64,000 bases of DNA, from the NCBI RefSeq assembly GCF_009388985.1, contig NZ_CP036422.1, positions 2,742,501-2,806,500 on the forward strand, written 5' to 3'. The translations under genes were made by a program, and so were the position numbers. Each line of letters begins with the position of its first letter. Within the stretch, counting starts at the first letter, position 1. This document shows, piece after piece, positions 1-7,797 of the stretch. The notes below the pieces were generated by a model. That model saw only the letters and a list, made by a program, of their open reading frames with translations, did no database searches and was not told the DNA's origin. Origin of the DNA: Halioglobus maricola. GTDB lineage: Bacteria > Pseudomonadota > Gammaproteobacteria > Pseudomonadales > Halieaceae.

Positions 1-607
1 TCGCATCCAGCGATGGATGCATGATCGGGCCACCTCCAGAGAGTGAATACGCGGTGGAGCCGGTAGGAGAAGAGACGATCAGCCCGTCGGCGCGCTGGCG
101 GTAAACAAAGGTGTTATCGATACTGAGCTCGATTTCGATCATCTGCGCTGATGCGCCGGAGTTCACCACGACATCGTTGAGCGCGTCAGCCCGAGCCACG
201 ACCTCGCCGTCGCGCAAGACATGGGCGTCCAGGAGAAAGCGATTCTCTTCGTCGAACTGCCCGTCCAGCACTTGAGGAATCTGGTCGGCGATAAGATCCG
301 GCGTAATATCTGTGAGAAAACCGAGGCGACCGCGATTTACGCCCAGTACCGGTGTACCGTACTTGGCCAGGGTGCGCGCGGCACCCAGCAGGCTGCCATC
401 ACCACCTGAGACGATCACCAGGTCTGCCCACTGGCCGATCTCATCAGGAGTGCCCAGGCCAACACCATGATCGGGCACCAACTCTGCCAGACGATCCTGC
501 AGCATGACCTCGTGGCCGCGAGAGCCCAACAAAGCCAGCAGTTCTTGTAACACGGGGCCGAGGCCATCTTGCTGACTGCGGCCTACCAGCCCAACCTTGT
601 CAAACAT
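1..607 (-). CDS. nadK: NAD kinase, partial (3' end cut by window edge)
   Basis: ATP-NAD kinase, a cytoplasmic enzyme that phosphorylates NAD to NADP. I read it from the ATG at 605-607. The frame stays open to the left edge, so the C-terminus lies outside the window. The family signature GGDGS is at residues 68-72, followed by GVNRGRLGFLTD, and further on by an NDVVVNSG-like segment and the NAD-binding stretch DGLIVSSPTGSTAY. The gene is divergent from the DUF1853 gene. A TATAAT-like -10 on this strand lies about 30 nt upstream. Family assignment is secure. Confidence 0.95.
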   Translation of the reverse strand, partial: MFDKVGLVGRSQQDGLGPVLQELLALLGSRGHEVMLQDRLAELVPDHGVGLGTPDEIGQWADLVIVSGGDGSLLGAARTLAKYGTPVLGVNRGRLGFLTDITPDLIADQIPQVLDGQFDEENRFLLDAHVLRDGEVVARADALNDVVVNSGASAQMIEIELSIDNTFVYRQRADGLIVSSPTGSTAYSLSGGGPIMHPSLDA

Positions 608-636
608 TGCCTAAGGTCCGTAATAGTGAGGGCTGT

Positions 637-643
637 TATTATA
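637..643. promoter_or_regulatory. Shared -10 element of the divergent nadK / DUF1853 promoters
   Basis: The heptamer TATTATA reads TATTAT on the plus strand and TATAAT on the minus strand. It lies 30 nt upstream of the nadK ATG and 6 nt upstream of the DUF1853 ATG. No good -35 hexamer is visible on either side. The assignment rests on position and -10 match only. Confidence 0.4.
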
Positions 644-648
644 GCCAC

Positions 649-1563
649 ATGATCACCCTCGCCCACAAGCCACTGCTGTCCCTTACCCATACGGCGGTGC
701 GAGATCTCGCCTGGGCCTGTTTCTCGACCCCGATCATTGAATGCTGCGACCTGCAGTGGGAAGGCCCACCTGCCGCCAACTGTCAGCTGGGCCTAAGCTC
801 GCAGCGAATGGCCTGGCTGGAAGCCCTCGACCGGCAGCCAGATGCCCTCGAAGCGCACCTGGCAGACGCCAAGAGCGCCCGTCTGGGGCTGTATGTTGAA
901 TCCTTATGGCATTTTTTCCTGACACAGGACCCGCTGGTTGACCTGCTGTCCACCAATCTGGCAGTGCGCGAGGGTGGCCGTACCATCGGCGAATTCGACG
1001 TCCTCTACTACTGCCACCAGCGTCGACGGCACGTACATCTCGAGCTCGCAGTAAAGTTCTATCTGTGCTCGCCAGGCCTGGACGGCAGCGAATGGCGGCA
1101 TTGGCTGGGGCCCAATAGACGCGATCGACTGGATTTAAAACTGGACCGTTTGATCCAGCACCAGCTTGCGCTTTCTGCTCGCCCTGAGTCCGCTCCCTTG
1201 CTAGCCGAACTGGGCATCGACAATCCGCTGCGGGAGATGGAGATCAAGGGCCGCCTGTTTGCACAGAATCCTGACGTCTCGAAAAAGCCGCCTGGCTGGC
1301 CCGCGAACAAGAACATGGACTGCTATCTTCGCGCCCACAGCAGCGACTTGGCGGCAAGCATTCCCGCCGGCGGTCAGCCTCTTGAACGGCGTCAATGGCT
1401 TGCTCCTGTGGATGCAAGCTCCCTTCCCCAACGGGAAGACAAGGACCGCGGGGACAGAGCGTTTGTGGCTGCAGAGTTCGACCGCGCAGGCCGGGAGAAG
1501 CGGCGCTACTTTGTCGTTCCGCCAGACTGGCCTGACTCGGCCGAGCCATCGAGCCAGGGGTAA
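649..1563 (+). CDS. DUF1853 family protein
   Basis: A 304-residue soluble protein of the uncharacterised DUF1853 family, common in gammaproteobacteria. The recognisable core is GGRTIGEFDVLYY followed by HVHLELAVKFYL (roughly residues 105-140), an acidic/His pattern that recalls a nuclease-like fold; that fold is only an inference. A TTG at 607 would add 14 residues, but the ATG at 649 gives the normal N-terminus and sits 6 nt after a -10-like hexamer. The 3' end overlaps the convergent PLP-enzyme gene by 58 nt. No function is known. Confidence 0.8.
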   Translation: MITLAHKPLLSLTHTAVRDLAWACFSTPIIECCDLQWEGPPAANCQLGLSSQRMAWLEALDRQPDALEAHLADAKSARLGLYVESLWHFFLTQDPLVDLLSTNLAVREGGRTIGEFDVLYYCHQRRRHVHLELAVKFYLCSPGLDGSEWRHWLGPNRRDRLDLKLDRLIQHQLALSARPESAPLLAELGIDNPLREMEIKGRLFAQNPDVSKKPPGWPANKNMDCYLRAHSSDLAASIPAGGQPLERRQWLAPVDASSLPQREDKDRGDRAFVAAEFDRAGREKRRYFVVPPDWPDSAEPSSQG

Positions 1564-2450
1564 CCCCGCCGGCCCTGTAGCCCCCCGGTGTGCACCAACA
1601 GGAGCTCTTCAGTATCAGCCCAGTGTTGTTCACACAACATACGGTAGGCCGCGTAAAACATTTTTGCCGTGTAAACCGGCTCGAGGCGTATCGACTGGGC
1701 TGCTTCAAATGCCAGTAGAAAATCCCGTAGTTCGCGATTGACGCGGGCGAAGCCACCACAGTGGAAGTCGTGCAGGATGCTCCAGTCGACGCGAGCAGCT
1801 TGCGCCGCGTCCTTCAGGATTGAAGAGATAGTTGCACCCAGGTCGGAAGCGCCCCGCAGTGCGGAAACACCGTGCAGCACAGTGCCAGGGGCTAATCCGG
1901 CGGCAAGACCTGCCAGGGTCGCTCCACTACCTACTGGCACCAGAACACGGTCAAATTTTTCGCCGCGGGCATTAATAGCATCGGCGATATGCATACACCC
2001 TCGCACCGCTTCAGCATTGGCACCGCCTTCGGGGAGGATGGCACAGGGGCCGAATCGCTGGGCAAGCTCGCGCTGGAACTCTACTTCATGGCGCCGCTTA
2101 TAGTCGCTACGGGTAATTTTCACTATCTGCATTCCCCAGCGCCGGGCATCATCAAGCATCGCTGTTTGAACCTCGCCCCCGCGCACCACCCCGATAGTTT
2201 CGAGCCCGTGTTCGGCGCCCACAGCCGCCAGCGCATGAAGATGATTGGACCAGGCGCCGCCGAAACTGAGCACGCGAGACTCACCGCTCTGTTGCAGCTT
2301 TTGCAGGTTGTAGCGCAGTTTGAATACCTTGTTGCCCGGGGCATTCCCACCCAACTGATCCAGGCGCAACACGGTGATATTGCCCATAGCCTGGCCAAGA
2401 ACCGGCAGCTGATTAAGGCGATAGAATGGAAGCTCAGGGGTTGCGTGCAT
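1506..2450 (-). CDS. PLP-dependent D-cysteine desulfhydrase / ACC deaminase family enzyme
   Basis: A 314-residue fold-type II PLP enzyme of the D-cysteine desulfhydrase / 1-aminocyclopropane-1-carboxylate deaminase family. The lysine pair in GNKVFKLRYN (K41, K44) corresponds to the K51/K54 pair of ACC deaminase. A GGAWSNHLHALAAVG segment follows, and a glycine-rich phosphate loop (VPVGSGATLAGLAAG) comes later. It likely releases ammonia from a D-amino acid or similar substrate in the cytoplasm, but the substrate cannot be read from sequence. It is divergent from the lipoprotein at 2512 and convergent with DUF1853, overlapping it by 58 nt. Confidence 0.85.
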   Translation of the reverse strand: MHATPELPFYRLNQLPVLGQAMGNITVLRLDQLGGNAPGNKVFKLRYNLQKLQQSGESRVLSFGGAWSNHLHALAAVGAEHGLETIGVVRGGEVQTAMLDDARRWGMQIVKITRSDYKRRHEVEFQRELAQRFGPCAILPEGGANAEAVRGCMHIADAINARGEKFDRVLVPVGSGATLAGLAAGLAPGTVLHGVSALRGASDLGATISSILKDAAQAARVDWSILHDFHCGGFARVNRELRDFLLAFEAAQSIRLEPVYTAKMFYAAYRMLCEQHWADTEELLLVHTGGLQGRRGYPWLDGSAESGQSGGTTK

Positions 2451-2511
2451 CTCGCGTATTGTGCCTGTATTCTATGTTCGGAAACACGCAAAAAAAACTA
2501 AAGGAGCAAGC

Positions 2512-3198
2512 ATGTTGAACAGATTTTTCCTTTCCGCCGCTACCCTGGCATTGGTCAGTGCCTGCTCGGGCACACCCCCAACTGTACAGACGGGCGAAGA
2601 CGCTGAAGTGATCGGCGATAACCTGCACCGGGTCGACAACTCCCGTGCCGATGCGGCCTATATCGATCCGCAGGCTGACTTCAGCAAGTACACCAAGATA
2701 CTGCTAAGGCCACTGGGCGTCGACAACGTTGAGATCGTCCAGCCCGACCGAACCACCAGTGCAGTCAATCGTCGCGACTGGGAACTCACCGACAAAGATC
2801 GCGAGTCACTGCAACAGATCTACCACGACGCCATGGTGAAACAGCTGCAGGAAAAAGGAGACTTTGAAATTGTAGCGGCACCAGCGGACGACGTTCTGGA
2901 AATCGGCGCAATCATCACCGGTATCGCGCCATCCGCGGCGAAAGACGACGGCCAGTCGCGCACTGTCGGGCGCAGCTATGTTGTTACTGAAGGCGCGGGC
3001 GCTATCGCAGTGGCTGTGGCTTTTGGCGATTCAGAAACCGGAGAAATTCTTGCACTGATCAAAGATTCACGCACAAGTTCCACTCACTGGGGGCTAAACA
3101 ACAGCGTCAGCAATAGAGCGGATGTTCAGCGGGTATTTACCAGTTGGGCGATGCAGATCAACACCTCACTGGCAAAGATTACCGGCAAAACCGAGTAA
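2512..3198 (+). CDS. DUF3313-like outer-membrane lipoprotein
   Basis: A 228-residue predicted lipoprotein. The N-terminus has a short hydrophobic signal ending in the lipobox LVSAC (Cys18). The rest resembles the DUF3313 family (YxDPxADFSKYTKILLRPL pattern), whose role is unknown. The ATG at 2512 follows a strong AAAGGAG ribosome site. An upstream in-frame GTG at 2461 would bury the signal peptide and is rejected. A 9-bp GC hairpin lies just after the stop, before convergent lipA. Confidence 0.75.
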   Translation: MLNRFFLSAATLALVSACSGTPPTVQTGEDAEVIGDNLHRVDNSRADAAYIDPQADFSKYTKILLRPLGVDNVEIVQPDRTTSAVNRRDWELTDKDRESLQQIYHDAMVKQLQEKGDFEIVAAPADDVLEIGAIITGIAPSAAKDDGQSRTVGRSYVVTEGAGAIAVAVAFGDSETGEILALIKDSRTSSTHWGLNNSVSNRADVQRVFTSWAMQINTSLAKITGKTE

Positions 3199-3212
3199 TA
3201 ACCGCCTCGATT

Positions 3213-3233
3213 GTGGCCCCGAGCCGGGGCCAC
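3213..3233. terminator. GC hairpin between convergent genes, no T tract
   Basis: Perfect 9-bp inverted repeat GTGGCCCCG / CGGGGCCAC with a 3-nt loop. It sits between the stop codons of the lipoprotein gene and lipA. It is placed as a shared terminator, but no run of T follows on either strand. Confidence 0.45.
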
Positions 3234-3235
3234 CC

Positions 3236-4225
3236 TCACAAACCCACGTTATTTTTTGCCAACACCTGTTCCGCGCGATAGCTGGAACGAACAAATACAC
3301 CTGACACCACTTCCATAAAGCCTTTCTCAAGGCCCCACTGACGGTATTGCTCGAACTCCTCAGGGGTCACGTAGCGGGCGATGGGATAGTGATTGCTCGT
3401 TGGCTGCAGGTACTGCCCGAAGGTGAGTATGTCTACTTTGGCCGCTCGCAGATCGTCCATGCACTCGAGAATCTCTGCCTCGGTTTCCCCCAACCCCAGC
3501 ATCAGGCTGGTCTTGGTCAACACATCCGGGCGATAGGCCTTGGCGTGTGCGAGCACCTCTATCGTCTGCTCATAACTCGCGCGGGGATCGCGCACTGGGT
3601 GGGTCAGGCGCCTGACCGTTTCCACGTTCTGGGCGAACACTTCGATACCAGAGTCCACCACTGTTTCAACGTCGGCAAGCACACCGAGAAAATCTGGCGT
3701 AAGCGCCTCAACCGCCGTCTCCGGGTTGGCTGTTTTTACCTGCCGCACGCAGTCAGCGTAGTGCCCCGCCCCACCGTCCGGCAGATCATCACGATTGACC
3801 GATGTCAGCACAATGTACTTGAGCCCCATCAATTGCACAGACCGCGCCGTATTGGCAGGCTCTTCAGGGTCGAGCCAACCTCTGGGGTTGCCGGTATTGA
3901 CCGAGCAGAACTGGCATGCCCGGGTGCATACGTCACCCATCAGCATGATGGTTGCAGTACCCGAACTCCAGCACTCGCTCATATTCGGGCACTTGGCCTC
4001 TTCACAAACGGTGGCCAGCTTGTGTTCATGCACAATGGCAGTGACCTTGTCGTAAGTCTGACCACCCTTGACCTTGATTCTCAGCCAGTCCGGCTTGGCC
4101 AGGCGCTCAGTATCGCTAGAGCTGGCCTTGATGCCGTCCTTGATGGCCTTAATTCCCCGCGCATTAACGAATTTTTCGCCACTACTCACCTGGGTGGCGG
4201 GAATGATGTTGTCGTTTTCAGACAT
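3236..4225 (-). CDS. lipA: Lipoyl synthase
   Basis: Radical-SAM lipoyl synthase (329 residues) that inserts two sulfurs into the octanoyl chain on lipoyl-dependent enzymes. Auxiliary 4Fe-4S cluster cysteines are C74, C79 and C85; the SAM-cluster motif is C100-x3-C104-x2-C107. The C-terminal RSSYRAE supplies the serine ligand of the auxiliary cluster. The length is normal. No lipB lies next to it. A TATAAT hexamer (minus strand) is visible around 4258-4263, about 33 nt upstream of the ATG. The call is secure. Confidence 0.97.
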   Translation of the reverse strand: MSENDNIIPATQVSSGEKFVNARGIKAIKDGIKASSSDTERLAKPDWLRIKVKGGQTYDKVTAIVHEHKLATVCEEAKCPNMSECWSSGTATIMLMGDVCTRACQFCSVNTGNPRGWLDPEEPANTARSVQLMGLKYIVLTSVNRDDLPDGGAGHYADCVRQVKTANPETAVEALTPDFLGVLADVETVVDSGIEVFAQNVETVRRLTHPVRDPRASYEQTIEVLAHAKAYRPDVLTKTSLMLGLGETEAEILECMDDLRAAKVDILTFGQYLQPTSNHYPIARYVTPEEFEQYRQWGLEKGFMEVVSGVFVRSSYRAEQVLAKNNVGL

Positions 4226-4351
4226 GCTGGATGCTCGGGATTCACAAGTTGAGGCCGATTATACCTCAGAGCGGCAAGAATATTGAGCCAGCGCAAAGTG
4301 ACATGCCGCGAATACGATCTAGAATAAAGCTGTCGCCAACGGAGCCCAACC

Positions 4352-5068
4352 ATGTCATCGATCAGCAACCGCTGGCCCGCCCGAATGGATGTGCTGCAAA
4401 GCGCGAGTGGCCTGCTGCTTGTGTTGTTCGTCTGGGCACACATGTTCTTCGAATCCAGCATCCTGCTCGGCAAGGATGCGATGCTCTGGGTTACCAGAAT
4501 GTTCGAAGGTGAGCCGATCCTGGGCAAGCCCTACCCTGTCCTGGTGTCATTGGTCGCACTGTTCATACTCACTCTGCTGGTCGTTCACGCCATTCTTGCA
4601 CTGCGCAAGTTCCCCGCAAACTACCGCCAGTACAGCCAGCTCCACCGCCACCTCGGACAACTGCGACACGGTGACTCCACGTTATGGTATGTCCAGGTCA
4701 TCACAGGCTTCGCATTATTTTTTCTCGCCGTTGGCCATGTTGTGATGGTGCTGTTACAACCGGACAATATCGGCCCTTATGCGTCATCAGACAGAATCTG
4801 GACAGGCCGGTTCTGGATTCTCTACGCCCTGCTGTTACCGGTAGTCCATATCCACGCCGCAATCGGTATCTATCGCCTGAGCATGAAATGGGGCGTTTTC
4901 CCCAGCGAGCGCCACGGTCTGTGGCGCGGACGCATAAAACTCGCGCTCTACTGTATCTTCGCTTTCTACCTGTGTCTGGGGACCGCATCTCTGGCGACCT
5001 ATATGCAGATTGGCTACGAGCACGCCGATCAGGCCGGCGAGCGCTATCGGCCGGTGGGGGCGCACTGA
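4352..5068 (+). CDS. frdC: Fumarate reductase / succinate dehydrogenase di-heme cytochrome b subunit
   Basis: A 238-residue five-helix membrane anchor of the type-B (Wolinella-like) succinate:quinone oxidoreductase. From my recollection of W. succinogenes FrdC, the four heme ligands H44, H93, H143 and H182 align with H30, H79, H129 and H168 at identical spacings. The menaquinol-site Glu66 aligns with E52. The proton-channel Glu180 is replaced by H166. A single anchor carrying both hemes b distinguishes it from the SdhC/SdhD pair of most gammaproteobacteria. ACGGAG precedes the ATG. The stop shares one base with the frdA start (TGATG), so the subunits are translationally coupled. Confidence 0.92.
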   Translation: MSSISNRWPARMDVLQSASGLLLVLFVWAHMFFESSILLGKDAMLWVTRMFEGEPILGKPYPVLVSLVALFILTLLVVHAILALRKFPANYRQYSQLHRHLGQLRHGDSTLWYVQVITGFALFFLAVGHVVMVLLQPDNIGPYASSDRIWTGRFWILYALLLPVVHIHAAIGIYRLSMKWGVFPSERHGLWRGRIKLALYCIFAFYLCLGTASLATYMQIGYEHADQAGERYRPVGAH

Positions 5069-7047
5069 TGGAAATAATCTACACCGACGTACTCGTCATC
5101 GGCGGGGGCCTCGCCGGGCAACGGGCTGCCATAGGGGCGCGGCGCCGCGGCCTCGATGTCACCATACTCAGCCTCGTGCCGGCCAAACGCTCGCACTCGG
5201 CAGCGGCGCAGGGCGGGATGCAGGCGAGCCTGGGCAATTGCCTCGGGGGTTCGGGAGACAACGAAGACCTGCATTTTGCCGACACCGTGCGCGGCTCCGA
5301 CTGGGGCGCCGACCAGGAAGTCGTCAGAATGTTCACCCATACAGCGCCCAAGGCCATTCGCGAAATGGCCGCCTGGGGGGTGCCCTGGAGTCGGGTGCGC
5401 CAGGGACCTCACTCAATCACTGAGGATGGAGAACAAAAGACGATCACCGAGCCCGCAGCAGCTCACGGCCTGATCGACAGTCGCAATTTTGGCGGCACGG
5501 CCAAGTGGCGCGCCTGCTATGTCGCCGATGGTACGGGCCACGCGATGCTTTACGCTATGAGCAATCAGGCGATAGCCGCCGGTATTCCGGTGCATGAAAG
5601 ACTCGAAGCGATCGCCCTGATTTGCGATGGCGAGCGTTGCTGTGGCGCCGTGGTCCGCAACTTGATGACCGGGGCACTTAGCGCCTACATGGCCCGGGCG
5701 ACCTGTATTGCAACGGGCGGCTTTGGCCGTATTTATCGGGTTTCAACCAACGCTGTGATCAATGAGGGTATGGGTGCTGCCATTGCCCTGGAAACCGGTA
5801 TCGCCCGGCTGGGCAATATGGAGGCAGTGCAGTTTCATCCGACCGGTATCTTTCCGGCGGGCATCCTGGTGACTGAAGGCTGTCGCGGCGACGGTGGCTT
5901 GTTGCTCGACGGCGCTGAACATCGCTTCATGCCGGGGTACGAACCGGAGAAGCGCGAGCTCGCTTCTCGCGATGTAGTGTCGCGCCGCATGGAAGAACAC
6001 ATCGCCGCGGGCCACGGCGCTACCACTCGATTCGGCGATCACCTGTGGCTCGACATTCGCCTGCTTGGCGCCGAACATATCGATGGCAAGCTGCGCGAGG
6101 TCAAAGAAATCTGCCAGTATTTTCTCGGCATAGATCCAAGCCGCGAGCTTATCCCTGTGCGACCCGCCCAACATTATTCCATGGGCGGAATCAGAACCGA
6201 TCACAACTGCCATAGCAGGGAATTGCGCGGGCTATTCGCCGTCGGCGAGGCCGCCTGCTGGGACATGCACGGATTCAATCGTCTGGGCGGAAACTCGGTC
6301 GCAGAGACCGTCGTGGCAGGCATGATCGCCGGTGAATCCATCGCCGATTTTTGCGCTTCAGCGGACGGCTCAATTCAACTTGCAACCAACCTGGCTAACG
6401 ACGCACTGAGCGCACAGGCGGCGCAGCTGACGGCCATCGCAGACAGTACTGGCAATGAAAGCGCCGTAGAACTCACCAAACTGATGCAGGAAACCATGAC
6501 CGACAAGGTCGGCATATTTCGCCGCGGCGAATCACTGCAACAGGCAGTGCAGACACTGCTTGAACTACAGCGCCGCAGTGCGGGGGTTCGATTGCGTAGC
6601 AGCGCTTCAGGTGCAAACCCGGAATTGGTAGCGGCCTATCGCCTGCCTCGAATGCTCAAGCTGGCCCTGTGCGTCACCCACGGCGCCCTCATGCGCTGCG
6701 AGAGTCGCGGTGCGCACTACCGCGAGGATTACCCGCAACGGGATGACGCCCAGTGGTTGCGGCGGACCCTCGCGTCCTGGCCCGATGCGGACGATACATT
6801 GCCCACCCTCGACTACGAAGCGCTCGATATACACCGCATGGAGCTGCCGCCTGGGTGGCGTGGCTACGGCACCAAAGACAGCATCGATCACCCTTCGACT
6901 GCCATACGCGAAACCGAGATTGCCCAGCTGATTGCCAACTATCCTGAAGCGGATCGCTACCAGCGCCAGAACCTCCTGATGCCCTTCCACCACCTTCTTC
7001 CTCCCGGATTCCGCGGCCGCAACCAACGGCTTGAGGACACTGAATGA
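5068..7047 (+). CDS. frdA: Fumarate reductase / succinate dehydrogenase flavoprotein subunit
   Basis: FAD-containing catalytic subunit (659 residues) that interconverts succinate and fumarate. The Rossmann motif GGGLAGQRAA is at 12-21. The covalent FAD attachment histidine is H43 in RSHSAAAQGG, and the catalytic arginine is R301 in SRDVVSRRM; both numbers equal those I recall for W. succinogenes FrdA, supporting an epsilon-type origin. The start at 5068 is fixed by the overlap with frdC; an open frame reaching upstream into frdC is spurious. The gene overlaps frdB by four bases (ATGA). It works with FrdB and FrdC on the inner membrane. Confidence 0.95.
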   Translation: MEIIYTDVLVIGGGLAGQRAAIGARRRGLDVTILSLVPAKRSHSAAAQGGMQASLGNCLGGSGDNEDLHFADTVRGSDWGADQEVVRMFTHTAPKAIREMAAWGVPWSRVRQGPHSITEDGEQKTITEPAAAHGLIDSRNFGGTAKWRACYVADGTGHAMLYAMSNQAIAAGIPVHERLEAIALICDGERCCGAVVRNLMTGALSAYMARATCIATGGFGRIYRVSTNAVINEGMGAAIALETGIARLGNMEAVQFHPTGIFPAGILVTEGCRGDGGLLLDGAEHRFMPGYEPEKRELASRDVVSRRMEEHIAAGHGATTRFGDHLWLDIRLLGAEHIDGKLREVKEICQYFLGIDPSRELIPVRPAQHYSMGGIRTDHNCHSRELRGLFAVGEAACWDMHGFNRLGGNSVAETVVAGMIAGESIADFCASADGSIQLATNLANDALSAQAAQLTAIADSTGNESAVELTKLMQETMTDKVGIFRRGESLQQAVQTLLELQRRSAGVRLRSSASGANPELVAAYRLPRMLKLALCVTHGALMRCESRGAHYREDYPQRDDAQWLRRTLASWPDADDTLPTLDYEALDIHRMELPPGWRGYGTKDSIDHPSTAIRETEIAQLIANYPEADRYQRQNLLMPFHHLLPPGFRGRNQRLEDTE

Positions 7048-7784
7048 ACACCATCCCTCTCAACCAGGCTCGCACGCTCACCCTGCGTATCCTCCGGCAC
7101 AACCCAACGGATCCTGACAGCGAGCCTCGACTACAGGATTTCCAGGTTGAGGAGACCGACGCCATGACCTTGTTTGTGGCACTGAACATCGTGCGCGAAG
7201 AACAGGACCCGAGCCTTCAGTTCGATTTTGTCTGTCGCGCCGGCATTTGCGGCAGCTGCGGGATGCTGATCAATGGCCGTCCAGCCCTCGCCTGCCGCAC
7301 ACTGACCCGAGACCTTGGCGACACGGTCGTGCTTGCGCCGCTGCCTGGGTTCGCCTTGATAGGCGACCTCTCAGTGGACACGGGCAAGTGGATGCGCGGA
7401 ATGTCTGAACGTCTCGAAACGTGGATTCACGCCGAGGGTTTAGAGACAAAAAACCTCGACGCGATTGAAGACGCGATGGATCCAGAACTCGCAGAACAAC
7501 TCTATGAACTAGAACGCTGCATTGAATGCGGCTGCTGTGTTGCAGCCTGCGGCACCATGCAAATGCGCGAGGAATTTGTCGGCGCGGTGGGTCTGAACCA
7601 GATCGCCCGCTTTCAGTTGGACCCGAGGGATACACGCAGCGACAGCGATTACTACGAATTGATCGGCGACGACTCCGGTGTTTTCGGGTGCATGACTTTG
7701 CTGGGCTGCGACGACATGTGCCCCAAGCAATTGCCCCTGGCGACCCAGATCGCCTTTCTGCGCAGGCGGATGGCCGCCGTCTGA
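7044..7784 (+). CDS. frdB: Fumarate reductase / succinate dehydrogenase iron-sulfur subunit
   Basis: A 246-residue electron-transfer subunit linking FAD in FrdA to hemes in FrdC. The 2Fe-2S ligands are C64, C69, C72 and C84 (CRAGICGSC ... C). The C-terminal half has CIECGCCVAAC and a later C-x-TLLGCDDMCP, giving ligands for one 4Fe-4S and one 3Fe-4S cluster. It is coupled to frdA by an ATGA overlap. The C-A-B gene order matches Wolinella frdCAB. Whether the complex runs as a dehydrogenase or reductase is not decided by this subunit. Confidence 0.95.
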   Translation: MNTIPLNQARTLTLRILRHNPTDPDSEPRLQDFQVEETDAMTLFVALNIVREEQDPSLQFDFVCRAGICGSCGMLINGRPALACRTLTRDLGDTVVLAPLPGFALIGDLSVDTGKWMRGMSERLETWIHAEGLETKNLDAIEDAMDPELAEQLYELERCIECGCCVAACGTMQMREEFVGAVGLNQIARFQLDPRDTRSDSDYYELIGDDSGVFGCMTLLGCDDMCPKQLPLATQIAFLRRRMAAV

Positions 7785-7797
7785 AGAAAGCCGTAGA

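Noticed and set aside
3347..4252. A 301-codon plus-strand open frame opposite lipA
   Set aside because: lipA is certain on the other strand; the antisense product shows no family features.
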